In this document: positions 27,240 through 35,701 of the stretch, piece after piece
Position numbering within the stretch: position 1 is the first letter of the stretch
How the letters are laid out: every line of letters begins with the position of its first letter
Assembly: GCF_009733815.1 (NCBI RefSeq)
Contig: NZ_WNXY01000005.1
Span: forward strand, 124,001 to 188,000
DNA length: 64,000 bases
From: Pseudactinotalea suaedae
GTDB lineage: Bacteria; Actinomycetota; Actinomycetes; Actinomycetales; Beutenbergiaceae
Reading direction: 5' to 3'
Translations under genes and position numbers: made by a program
Notes under the pieces: model-generated
The model's database searches: none
The model's input: only the letters and a program-made list of their open reading frames with translations
What the model was told of the DNA's origin: nothing

Positions 27240-30200
27240 ATGGCTGAGTCGGTGCAGAGCAGCACAAGGGTTTCGGACCGTTCCACAGGGGCGGTCCTTC
27301 GTCGTCGGCTTCCGAGGGTGTTCGCCTCCGTCGCAGCCATGCTCGCGTTGGTCGTGAGCGGTATCACGCTCGGGCAGGCCGCACCGGCGGCGGCGCTGAC
27401 CCCGGGTGTGGCCTTCAGCGCCGACGACCTCCCGACGTGGCAGACGAACGGTGTGGTCCGAGCGCTCGCCGCGTCACACGGACAGGTCGTCGCGGTCGGC
27501 GAGTTCACCCAGATCCGGCCCGGCGCAGGTCAGAGCGGAACCGCCCGGAACGTCACCGGTCTCGCCATCTTCGACGCCGCCACCGGTCAGCCCTCGACGT
27601 GCCAGCTGCCGGCCACGCTGTCGGGCGGGACGGCCCGCCTCTACACGGCCGAGGCCTCGCCCGACGGTGAGACGGTGTTCGTGGGCGGCAACTTCAACAG
27701 CATCGGCGGGGTGGGGCGGACGCGCCTGGCGGAGATCGACCTCGAGACCTGCTCGGTGACGTCGTTCTCGGTCAGCGGCATCTCCTCGTTCGTGTACTCC
27801 CTCGAGGTCACCGACGACGCCGTGTACTTCGGCGGGATGTTCCAGAGCGTCTCCGGACAGGAACGTCGGAGCTTTGCGAAGGTGAGCCGCGCCGGGGTGC
27901 TCGATGCCGGCTGGGTCGCCAACGCGGTCGGCAACATGGAGGTACGCCCCGAGCCGGGCATCGAGTGCCGCACGACGGCGGATGCCAACTCGCGCGGCAC
28001 GGCGATCGAGGTCTCGCCGGACGGCACCCAGCTCGTGCTGGGCGGCCCGTTCTTCACCATCAACGGGACCAACACGCACAGCATCGCCGTCGTCGACGCG
28101 CTGACGGGTGCCGTGGTCCGCGGATACCCGAGCAACCCGAACAGCTGGGGTGCCGGGAGCAACGTCATCCACCCGTGCTCGTTCACCAAGGCGATCGAGT
28201 CCGACGGCTCGTACTTCTACATCGGCAACGAGGGCAGCGGTGGCGGCGTCTTCGACGGCACGGCTCGGTTCAGCTGGGTCACGCACGACCAGGACTGGCG
28301 AGACACGTGCCTCGGCGCGGTCCAGGCCCTCTTGGTCAAGAGCGGCTACCTCTACCAGGCCCACCACCACCACGACTGCTCGTCGACGGGCCAGTACCCC
28401 GACGGTCGGCGCATCTTCCTGAGCACTACGGCGGTCGACGACCCGATGCAGCAGCAGGTCGGCTGGTTCCCGACCCTCAACGACGGCACCGGCGAAGGCA
28501 TCGGTGGCCGTGCCCTGGTGACCGCGACGGTCAACGGCGTCGAGTACCTGTGGGTCGGCGGCGAGTTCACGCGGGTCAACGGCGCGGCCCAGCAGGGTCT
28601 GACGCGGTTCGACGGCAACGACACGGGGAGCCCGCCCACGCCGCAGGTCGTCGTGCAGGCGGTCACGAGCGGCGCGATCCAGATCACGACCAGGTCCGTG
28701 GTCGACCCGGACGACGGCCCGCTCACCTACATCCTCTACCGCAACAACGTCCAGATCGGCGAGCCTGTCGTGGCCACGTCGAACTGGTGGACCCGGCCGC
28801 AGGTGACCTTCGTCGACACGGACGTCACACCCGGGACCTCCTATCAGTACCGCGTGCGCGCCGTCGACGCGGCCGGCAACCAGAGCGCGCTGTCCGCCCT
28901 GCGCACCGGGGTGGCCACAGCTGCTGGATCCGCCTACGCGGCCGCCGTCATCGGCGACGATCCGACGCTGTACTGGCGTTACGACGACTCCGGCTCCTGG
29001 GTCATCGACAGCAGCGGTGCCGGCGGCGCCGGCAAGAACGGTCTCGCCCAGAACGGCGTGACCTACGGCGCGGGCGCCCTCCCGGGCGACGCGAGCAGCA
29101 GCGCCAGCTTCGACGGCACCGGCCAGTACGTGTGGAACGACCAGATCGCCTACGGTCCGAGCGCGTTCTCGATCGAGACCTGGTTCAAGACCCCGTCGAC
29201 CTCCGGTGGTGTCCTGGTCGGTTACGGCAACGGCCGACCGAGGACCGACAACGGCAACGACACGACCAGCTCGAACTACGACCGCCTCGTGTACATGGAC
29301 GCCACGGGCCGGGTCCGGTTCGGTGTCTACAGCGGCGGCGTCCAGAGCGTGCGCAGCGACGCGGCCTACAACGACGACCAGTGGCACCACCTCGTGGCCA
29401 CCCAGGGCACCTCGGGCATGCGGCTGTACATCGACGGCGTCGAGGTCGGCTCCAACGGCTTCACGGGCAACCAGCAGTACTTCGGCACCTGGCGCGTCGG
29501 CGGCGAGAACCTCAACGGCTGGCCGGACAACGGCGGCAACAGCGTGGCCTCGCGGTTCTACGACGGACTTCTCGACGAGACGGCGATCTACGAGCACCCG
29601 CTGACGCACGCCCAGGCCATCGCTCACTTCCGTGCCGGTGGTGGCGAGATCGACGTGAACGACGCCCCGGCGGACGCCTACGGGGCAGCCGTCTACGGCG
29701 ACAACCCCTCGATGTACTGGCGGCTCGACGAGCCGAGCGGCTCGACGGCGCTGGACGCTTCCCTCATCGGCGCCCGCGACGGCGTCGTCGGAGCCGGGGT
29801 CACCCGGGTCAGCGGTGGTGTGAGCGACAGCGGTGCCGTGCAGACGCCCGGCTCGAACTCCGGCGGCAGCGGTCTGGTCTCCACGGCGCAGGTCGGCGCA
29901 CCCGGGACGTACTCCCTGGAGCTCTGGATCAACACGACCACGACCACCGGTGGCAAGATCATCGGGTTCGAGAACAGTGCGACCGAGACCGGCAGCTCGT
30001 ACGACAAGCACGTCTACATGCTCAACGACGGGCGGCTGCGGTTCGGTGTCTACACCGGCAGCGCGCAGGTCATCACGTCGACGCAGCCGTTCAACGACGG
30101 CCAGTGGCACCACGTGGTCGCGACGCAGGGCAGCTCCGGCATGCGGCTCTACGTCGACGGCGACCTGGTCGCGCAGGGTTCGGTCACGAGCTCCGAGACC

Positions 30201-32945
30201 GGTGCCGGGTTCTGGAGGATCGGCGGCGGCAACCTGGGCAGCTGGCCCGATCAGCCGAGCAGCAGCTACTTCGCCGGACGTATCGACGAGGTCGCGGTCT
30301 ACCCGGTGGCGCTCACGCAGGAGCTGATCAGCAACCACTACGTGATCGCCCTCGACGACAGCACCGCGCCGACCGTCCCCGCGGGCCTGACGCACGTCGG
30401 CACCTCGACGGCCCAGCTCACCTGGACGGCGTCCACCGACGCCAACGGGGTGGCCGGGTACCGGGTGCACCGTGGCGACACGGCGGACTTCACCGCCTCG
30501 GCGGCGACCCTCGTGGGTGACATCACGGGTACGACGTGGACCGACCCCGACGAGCAGCCCGGAACTCGGTACTACCGGGTGACGGCGTACGACGCCGCCG
30601 GCAACGAGAGCGCCGCCAGCGCCGTGCTGCAGGTCACGCTCGACGACGTCACGGCGCCCTCGGTCCCGGCAGCGCTGTCGACGTCGGCAGCCGGCACCGA
30701 TGTCATGCTCACCTGGACCGCCAGCTCCGACAACGTGGGTGTGGACCACTACGTGCTCTACCGGGGTGACGCCGCGAACTTCGACGTCGCCGATGCCCTG
30801 GAGGTCGGACAGACCGGCGCAGCCGGCTACACCGAGAGCGGCGTGCCGGAAGGCACCTGGCACTACCGGGTCGTGGCTGTCGACGCAGCGGGCAACACCA
30901 GCGCTGCCAGCGCCTCGGCCGCGGTCGTCGTCGACATCGACACCGATGCACCGCAGCCTCCCGGGGATCTGGTCACGAGCGTCGCCTCGAGCGGTGTGGT
31001 GACGCTGTCCTGGACGGCGTCGACGGACGACATCGGCGTGGTCGGTTACCGCGTCTACCGAGGCGCGACCGCCGACTTCGTGGCCAACGCCTCCAGCCTC
31101 GTGGCCGACGGCGTCACAGCCCTGACCTGGGACGATGTCGACACGACGCTGGGGGAGCGCTTCTACCGCGTCGCTGCCTACGACGCGGCGACCAACCAGA
31201 GCGCTCCGAGCGCGGCGGTCTCGGCCACGGTGTCCGACGTCGCGGCACCCTCCACACCAGCCGGACTGGGCACCGTGGTGACCGGTTCCGACGTGCAGCT
31301 GGCCTGGACCGCCTCGACGGACAACATCGGGGTGGACCACTACCTGGTCTATCGGGGCCCCACGGCGGGCTTCCCCATCGCGGGCCTGACGCCGACCCAG
31401 GTGCTCACCACCGACCACACCGACACCGGGCTCGCAGACGGCACCTACCACTACCGTGTCGTGGCGGTGGACGCCGCCGGCAACGCCAGTGCCCCGTCGT
31501 CCTCGGCGGTCGCCGTCGTCGACACCTCGGAGCCGGAGGAGCCGGTGGAGCCCGTGACCCTCTCCGCTCCTGCGGTCGCGGACACGATGGTCGCCCAAGC
31601 CGCTCCGTCGACGCTGTACGGGACCAACACCCAGCTGTCGTCCCGCAGCCCTGCGAGCGGGTCCACGATCGAGTCGTACCTGAGGTTCGAGCTTCCCGCG
31701 GCGCCCGAGGGGCTGCAGCTCACGGGGGCCAGCATCCGGCTGACGACCTCCAACGACCCCACCGCGCACTCGACCGGTGCCCATCAGCTGTCCCTGCTGA
31801 CCGGGGAGTGGAGCGAAGCGACGACGAGGTGGAGCAACCGCCCGACGACGGGCTTCGGCGCTCAGGTCGGCGAGGTGACGGGTGCGGTCGCGCTGAACAC
31901 GACCTACGACACGCCGCTCGACGCCGACGTGCTCCGGCCGCTCTCCGGGACGACGGTGACGCTGGCGCTGACGAGCACCTCGACGGACAACCTCAGACTG
32001 GTGTCTCGTGAGGGAGCGGGCGCCGACCGGCGTCCTGTGCTGGTGCTCGACTACACGCCGGTCTCGGACCCCGAGCCCGACCCCGAGCCAGAGCCCGACC
32101 CCGACCCGGAGCCCGAGCCCGAGCCGGACACCACGGCACCGTCAGTCCCGACGTCGGTGACCGGATCAGCGACCGCGGCGGGCGTGGCCACGCTCGGGTG
32201 GTCGGCGTCGTCCGACGACGTGGGTGTGGTCGGGTACGCCGTCTACCGGGGGGCCACGTCGGACTTCGTCGCTGACAGCGCCAGCCAGGTCGGTTCGACG
32301 GCGACGCTGACGTTCTCCGAGACCGGCGTCCCCGCCGGCACCTGGTACTACCGGGTGGCGGCGATCGACGCGGCCGAGAACCTCGGTGCGGCCAGTGATG
32401 CTGTCGAGGTCGTGGTTCCGGCCCCCTCGGCCGAGCCCGTGACGGTCGTCGTGCCCACGGCGGCTGACGCAATGGTCGCCCAGGCCGCCAGCACCACGAG
32501 CTACGGCGCGGCGAACTATCTGTCGACCAGGACCGGTGGCACGACGGCACTGATGAGCTATCTGGCGTTCGAGATCCCGCAGGCTCCGGCGGGCGCGGTG
32601 CTCACCTCGGCCGAGCTGCGTCTTCGGACGACGTCTGCCTCGGGCTCGGACTCGGCGCAGCCCCACGACGTCGGGCTGATCACGGACAGCTGGACCGAGT
32701 CGAGCATCACGTGGGCGAGCCGACCGACCACCACTGGTCAGAGCGTCGGAACCTTGACGGGCTTCACGGGCATCAACGCGGCCTACTCGACCGCTCTCGA
32801 TGCGGCAGCCATCGGTGGCCACGGAGGTTCGACCGTGACGCTCGTCCTCAGTGCCACGGGGGCCGACAACCTGCGGCTGTGGTCGAAGGAGTCGACGACG
32901 AGCGCCTACCGCCCTGTGCTCGAGCTGACCTACAGCTTCGAGTGA
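27240..32945 (+). CDS. Giant secreted modular protein 2 (propeller-like, two LamG, FnIII, DNRLRE)
   Basis: About 1901 residues; paralogue of the protein at 14157. A signal peptide follows a basic n-region (cleavage near A-P-A-A-A). Order: propeller-like region (about 45-460) with H-H-H-H-D-C at 375-380; FnIII-like (470-560); two LamG modules (570-800 and 815-1035), where protein 1 has one; four FnIII (about 1038-1430); DNRLRE module (1436-1607); P-E-P-D linker; one FnIII (1630-1730); final DNRLRE module (1732-1901). The DNRLRE modules end D-N-L-R-L-V-S-R-E and D-N-L-R-L-W-S-K-E. ATG 27240 gives a sensible signal peptide; GTG 27213 and ATG 27174 are in-frame alternatives and none has a strong ribosome-binding site. 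Likely a secreted glycan-binding matrix protein. Confidence 0.83.
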   Translation: MAESVQSSTRVSDRSTGAVLRRRLPRVFASVAAMLALVVSGITLGQAAPAAALTPGVAFSADDLPTWQTNGVVRALAASHGQVVAVGEFTQIRPGAGQSGTARNVTGLAIFDAATGQPSTCQLPATLSGGTARLYTAEASPDGETVFVGGNFNSIGGVGRTRLAEIDLETCSVTSFSVSGISSFVYSLEVTDDAVYFGGMFQSVSGQERRSFAKVSRAGVLDAGWVANAVGNMEVRPEPGIECRTTADANSRGTAIEVSPDGTQLVLGGPFFTINGTNTHSIAVVDALTGAVVRGYPSNPNSWGAGSNVIHPCSFTKAIESDGSYFYIGNEGSGGGVFDGTARFSWVTHDQDWRDTCLGAVQALLVKSGYLYQAHHHHDCSSTGQYPDGRRIFLSTTAVDDPMQQQVGWFPTLNDGTGEGIGGRALVTATVNGVEYLWVGGEFTRVNGAAQQGLTRFDGNDTGSPPTPQVVVQAVTSGAIQITTRSVVDPDDGPLTYILYRNNVQIGEPVVATSNWWTRPQVTFVDTDVTPGTSYQYRVRAVDAAGNQSALSALRTGVATAAGSAYAAAVIGDDPTLYWRYDDSGSWVIDSSGAGGAGKNGLAQNGVTYGAGALPGDASSSASFDGTGQYVWNDQIAYGPSAFSIETWFKTPSTSGGVLVGYGNGRPRTDNGNDTTSSNYDRLVYMDATGRVRFGVYSGGVQSVRSDAAYNDDQWHHLVATQGTSGMRLYIDGVEVGSNGFTGNQQYFGTWRVGGENLNGWPDNGGNSVASRFYDGLLDETAIYEHPLTHAQAIAHFRAGGGEIDVNDAPADAYGAAVYGDNPSMYWRLDEPSGSTALDASLIGARDGVVGAGVTRVSGGVSDSGAVQTPGSNSGGSGLVSTAQVGAPGTYSLELWINTTTTTGGKIIGFENSATETGSSYDKHVYMLNDGRLRFGVYTGSAQVITSTQPFNDGQWHHVVATQGSSGMRLYVDGDLVAQGSVTSSETGAGFWRIGGGNLGSWPDQPSSSYFAGRIDEVAVYPVALTQELISNHYVIALDDSTAPTVPAGLTHVGTSTAQLTWTASTDANGVAGYRVHRGDTADFTASAATLVGDITGTTWTDPDEQPGTRYYRVTAYDAAGNESAASAVLQVTLDDVTAPSVPAALSTSAAGTDVMLTWTASSDNVGVDHYVLYRGDAANFDVADALEVGQTGAAGYTESGVPEGTWHYRVVAVDAAGNTSAASASAAVVVDIDTDAPQPPGDLVTSVASSGVVTLSWTASTDDIGVVGYRVYRGATADFVANASSLVADGVTALTWDDVDTTLGERFYRVAAYDAATNQSAPSAAVSATVSDVAAPSTPAGLGTVVTGSDVQLAWTASTDNIGVDHYLVYRGPTAGFPIAGLTPTQVLTTDHTDTGLADGTYHYRVVAVDAAGNASAPSSSAVAVVDTSEPEEPVEPVTLSAPAVADTMVAQAAPSTLYGTNTQLSSRSPASGSTIESYLRFELPAAPEGLQLTGASIRLTTSNDPTAHSTGAHQLSLLTGEWSEATTRWSNRPTTGFGAQVGEVTGAVALNTTYDTPLDADVLRPLSGTTVTLALTSTSTDNLRLVSREGAGADRRPVLVLDYTPVSDPEPDPEPEPDPDPEPEPEPDTTAPSVPTSVTGSATAAGVATLGWSASSDDVGVVGYAVYRGATSDFVADSASQVGSTATLTFSETGVPAGTWYYRVAAIDAAENLGAASDAVEVVVPAPSAEPVTVVVPTAADAMVAQAASTTSYGAANYLSTRTGGTTALMSYLAFEIPQAPAGAVLTSAELRLRTTSASGSDSAQPHDVGLITDSWTESSITWASRPTTTGQSVGTLTGFTGINAAYSTALDAAAIGGHGGSTVTLVLSATGADNLRLWSKESTTSAYRPVLELTYSFE

Positions 32946-32992
32946 GCAGGCTGCCCGCGGCCGGGCGGCTCTCGACTACGTATCGTCAGGTC

Positions 32993-34456
32993 ATGATCGA
33001 ACGCGAGCTCACACGCCGCGGCTTGCTCGCGGGAGGGTTCGGCGCGCTGCTGCTCGCGGGCTGCACGCCGACGTCGCAGACTCCGACGCCGACCGTCACC
33101 AGCGGTCCCCAGGAGAGCGAGGACGCGACACCCCGGGTCGCTCGTGTCACCGATCTGATCGGTCAGCCGTCGTTCGTCGTCGCTCACCGGGGGAGTGGTG
33201 ACAACTGGCCGGAGCACACGTTGACGGCCTACCAGAACGCCGTGGCAGCCGGGGCGGACGCCGTCGAGATCTCCGTCTGCGCCACGTCCGACGGCGTGCT
33301 GGTCTGCCATCACGACAAGTCGGCGAGACGTGTCCTCGGCGTGGACCAGCCGATAGCGGAGATGTCATGGGCACGCCTCCACGAGCTCACGGTCGATGCT
33401 CGTCCGTGGCTGGGTCCTGACACACCTCTCGAACCGGTCTCACGCCTCGACGACGTGCTCGCGGCGCTGGGCGAGGACGTGCTGGTGTTCATCGAGGACA
33501 AGCAAGGCACGAACACGCGTGCGCTGCTCGACCTCCTCGACACCCAGCCGCGCGCCACGGAGCGTTTCGTGTGGAAGCAGTGGGCGCAGGCCGCGCAGAT
33601 CGCGGTCGCCAAGGAGCGCGGCTACGTCGCCTGGGGGTACCTCGACGTGGAGCCGACGGATCGGTTGGACGAGCTCGCGTCCACCTTCGACATCCTCGGC
33701 GTCCCGGTGGCGATGCACGACGACGACATCGCCGAGGTGGTCGCCACCGGCGTCCCGGTGATGGCGTGGGAGGTGCATCTGCACGACGACGTGACACGCC
33801 TCGCCGAGCTGGGCGTCGCCGGTCTCATGTGCTCCAACGTCGAGTACCTCTTCGGAGACGGCCCGGCGAGCACGGACACGTTCGCCGGCGGGCGCCGCGC
33901 TGCGGGGGACCTGCCGGCGGACTACGACCGCATCGGCTGGGCATCCCAGCCCACGCTGGTCCCGGACCGTGCTGCGTTGCGGATCGAACGGGCCGGGTCG
34001 ACGAGCTACCTGATGGGCTCGCTCGCGACGCCCGCAGGCGTCACACGTGAGGTGGAGGTCACGATCCGGTGGCCGGAGGCCCTGCCCCCGACCGGGCGCG
34101 CCGGTCTCGTCCTGGCCCTGACCGGCGACGCCAACGGCGGCGACGGCGATCGCGGCCTCAGCAGCGGCTACGAGCTCTCGCTCGACGGCACGGGCCTGCT
34201 CGAGCTCCGCGCGCGTGATGCTGGACGCACCGCGGAGACGCTGGGGTCGGTCCACCTCGCCGTCCCGCGAGCCGGGGACCCGATCCCGCTCGCCGTCGAG
34301 GTCGACCAGCACCACATCCGCGTCAGGCAGAGCGGTGGCGCGCTCCTCCTCGAGGTGCCCGACGAGAGGTGGCGCGGCTCGTGGCTGCGGCTGTTCAAGG
34401 ACTACGAGACAGCCCAGGCGGTGGAGTTCTCCGCCGTGTCGGTGCTGCTCGACTGA
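32993..34456 (+). CDS. GDPD-family lipoprotein with C-terminal beta domain
   Basis: A 487-residue exported lipoprotein. The N-terminus has twin arginines (T-R-R-G-L-L-A-G-G) and a lipobox L-A-G-C with the lipidated cysteine at 24. A glycerophosphodiester phosphodiesterase TIM barrel covers about 50-300, with H-R-G-S-G-D-N-W-P-E-H-T and H-H-D. The usual E-x-D metal pair reads E-I-S, so one ligand appears changed. Residues 310-487 form a jelly-roll-like domain of unknown role. ATG 32993 is chosen because earlier codons lie inside the giant gene. It may cleave alcohol-phosphate groups from the polymer, given the CDP-alcohol genes in the locus. Confidence 0.83.
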   Translation: MIERELTRRGLLAGGFGALLLAGCTPTSQTPTPTVTSGPQESEDATPRVARVTDLIGQPSFVVAHRGSGDNWPEHTLTAYQNAVAAGADAVEISVCATSDGVLVCHHDKSARRVLGVDQPIAEMSWARLHELTVDARPWLGPDTPLEPVSRLDDVLAALGEDVLVFIEDKQGTNTRALLDLLDTQPRATERFVWKQWAQAAQIAVAKERGYVAWGYLDVEPTDRLDELASTFDILGVPVAMHDDDIAEVVATGVPVMAWEVHLHDDVTRLAELGVAGLMCSNVEYLFGDGPASTDTFAGGRRAAGDLPADYDRIGWASQPTLVPDRAALRIERAGSTSYLMGSLATPAGVTREVEVTIRWPEALPPTGRAGLVLALTGDANGGDGDRGLSSGYELSLDGTGLLELRARDAGRTAETLGSVHLAVPRAGDPIPLAVEVDQHHIRVRQSGGALLLEVPDERWRGSWLRLFKDYETAQAVEFSAVSVLLD

Positions 34457-34467
34457 CGCGAGTCCGG

Positions 34468-35691
34468 TCAGCGTGCGATCGCGCTGGTCAGCACGTCGTG
34501 GAAGGCGTCGAGCGCGGCGTCGATGCGGAGGTGGTCGTCCCGGAAGGTGCGCCCGGCCTCCCCGTGACGGCGGGCGCGCGACGGGTCGGCCGCGAGCGAC
34601 TCGGCGGCCTCGACCAGGGCGACCGGGTCGCCGGCGTCGACGCACGGTCCCGCGCCGGCGGAGGTCATCTCGTCGTGGGTGATGCTCGCAGGGCTGACCG
34701 CGGCGATCACCGGGAGCCCGGTGGCGAAGTAGGTGGTGAGCTTGCTCGGAACCGCCATCTCGGTGAGGTCGGGCAGCTCGTTCACGAGCAGGATGTCCGC
34801 CGAGGACAACGCGCTCTCGAACCGACCGTCCGGCAGAGGGTCGACGAACTGCAGCCGCGAGCTCGCGCCCATCGCCTCCAGCGCGGCGCGCTGGTTGCCG
34901 TCACCCATCAGCACGAACCGCAGCCGCGAGCCGCGCCGCTCCGCCTCGCGCGCGGCGTGCACGACGTTCTCGAGCCCCTGCTTCGCACCCATGTTCCCGG
35001 CGTGCAGGACCACGACGTCGTCATCGCTCCAGCCCAGCTCACGCCGCAACCGCTCGTCGCGTCCGTGACCGTCCATCGAGACGTGCGACCAGTTGCGCAC
35101 GACATCGATCGGTGACGTGATGCCCAGGTCGGCGAGCACCGTCCGGAACCGGTCGTGGATCACCACGACGCGCGCCGAGGTGTTGCCGAGTCCACGTTCC
35201 AGCGCCGCGATCAGGCGTACCCCGCGCGAGCCGCCACCCGTCTCCTTGACCCCCAAGGTGTAGATGTCCTGCACCCAGGTGACCGTGGGGATCCTCTGGA
35301 GTCGCGCACGCAGCGCGACGAGCCGTGACGAGAGCAGCGCCGGGCTCACCAGCACCACCACGTCCGGCCTGCTCCACCGGCTGAGCACGCTGCGCACGCC
35401 GAAGCTCACCTCGGAGAGTGCGCGATGAACGGCGCCGTGCCGGCGCGGGACGTAGTGAGCCAGGCGAGTGACGGCGACGCCGTCGATCTGCTCGTGCCGC
35501 CGCCACCCCCCGTACCCCTCGGCGATCCGCCAGGCAGGGTAGTGCGGATGTGTCGTCAGGACCCGAGCCCGCCAGCCACGGCCGACGAGGGCGCGCGCCA
35601 TGCCGGCGGTGTACGGCGCGATGCCGGTGGGTTCGGGGGCGTAGTTGATCCCGATGATCAGGACCTTGCCACCAGCCGCTCCAGGACGCAT
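34468..35691 (-). CDS. WcaI-like GT4 glycosyltransferase
   Basis: A 407-residue GT-B glycosyltransferase resembling WcaI of colanic-acid synthesis: the N-terminus G-I-N-Y-A-P-E-P-T-G-I-A-P-Y-T and the H-Y-P-A-W-R segment are characteristic. The C-domain has V-L-H-A-G-N-M-G-A-K-Q-G and V-P-S-K-L. WcaI is a predicted fucosyltransferase, which would suit the gmd-fcl pair, but the donor is not proven. ATG 35691 gives the family N-terminus. It lies 10 bases downstream of the polymerase-like gene on the same strand. Confidence 0.87.
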   Translation of the reverse strand: MRPGAAGGKVLIIGINYAPEPTGIAPYTAGMARALVGRGWRARVLTTHPHYPAWRIAEGYGGWRRHEQIDGVAVTRLAHYVPRRHGAVHRALSEVSFGVRSVLSRWSRPDVVVLVSPALLSSRLVALRARLQRIPTVTWVQDIYTLGVKETGGGSRGVRLIAALERGLGNTSARVVVIHDRFRTVLADLGITSPIDVVRNWSHVSMDGHGRDERLRRELGWSDDDVVVLHAGNMGAKQGLENVVHAAREAERRGSRLRFVLMGDGNQRAALEAMGASSRLQFVDPLPDGRFESALSSADILLVNELPDLTEMAVPSKLTTYFATGLPVIAAVSPASITHDEMTSAGAGPCVDAGDPVALVEAAESLAADPSRARRHGEAGRTFRDDHLRIDAALDAFHDVLTSAIAR

Positions 35692-35701
35692 GCGGGCCAA
35701 C

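Noticed and set aside
27474-31784. 1436-residue open frame on the minus strand opposite giant gene 2
   Set aside because: It is antisense to a well-supported gene, its composition (R, G, V, D-rich) is that of shadow translation in GC-rich DNA, and it has no recognisable domain.
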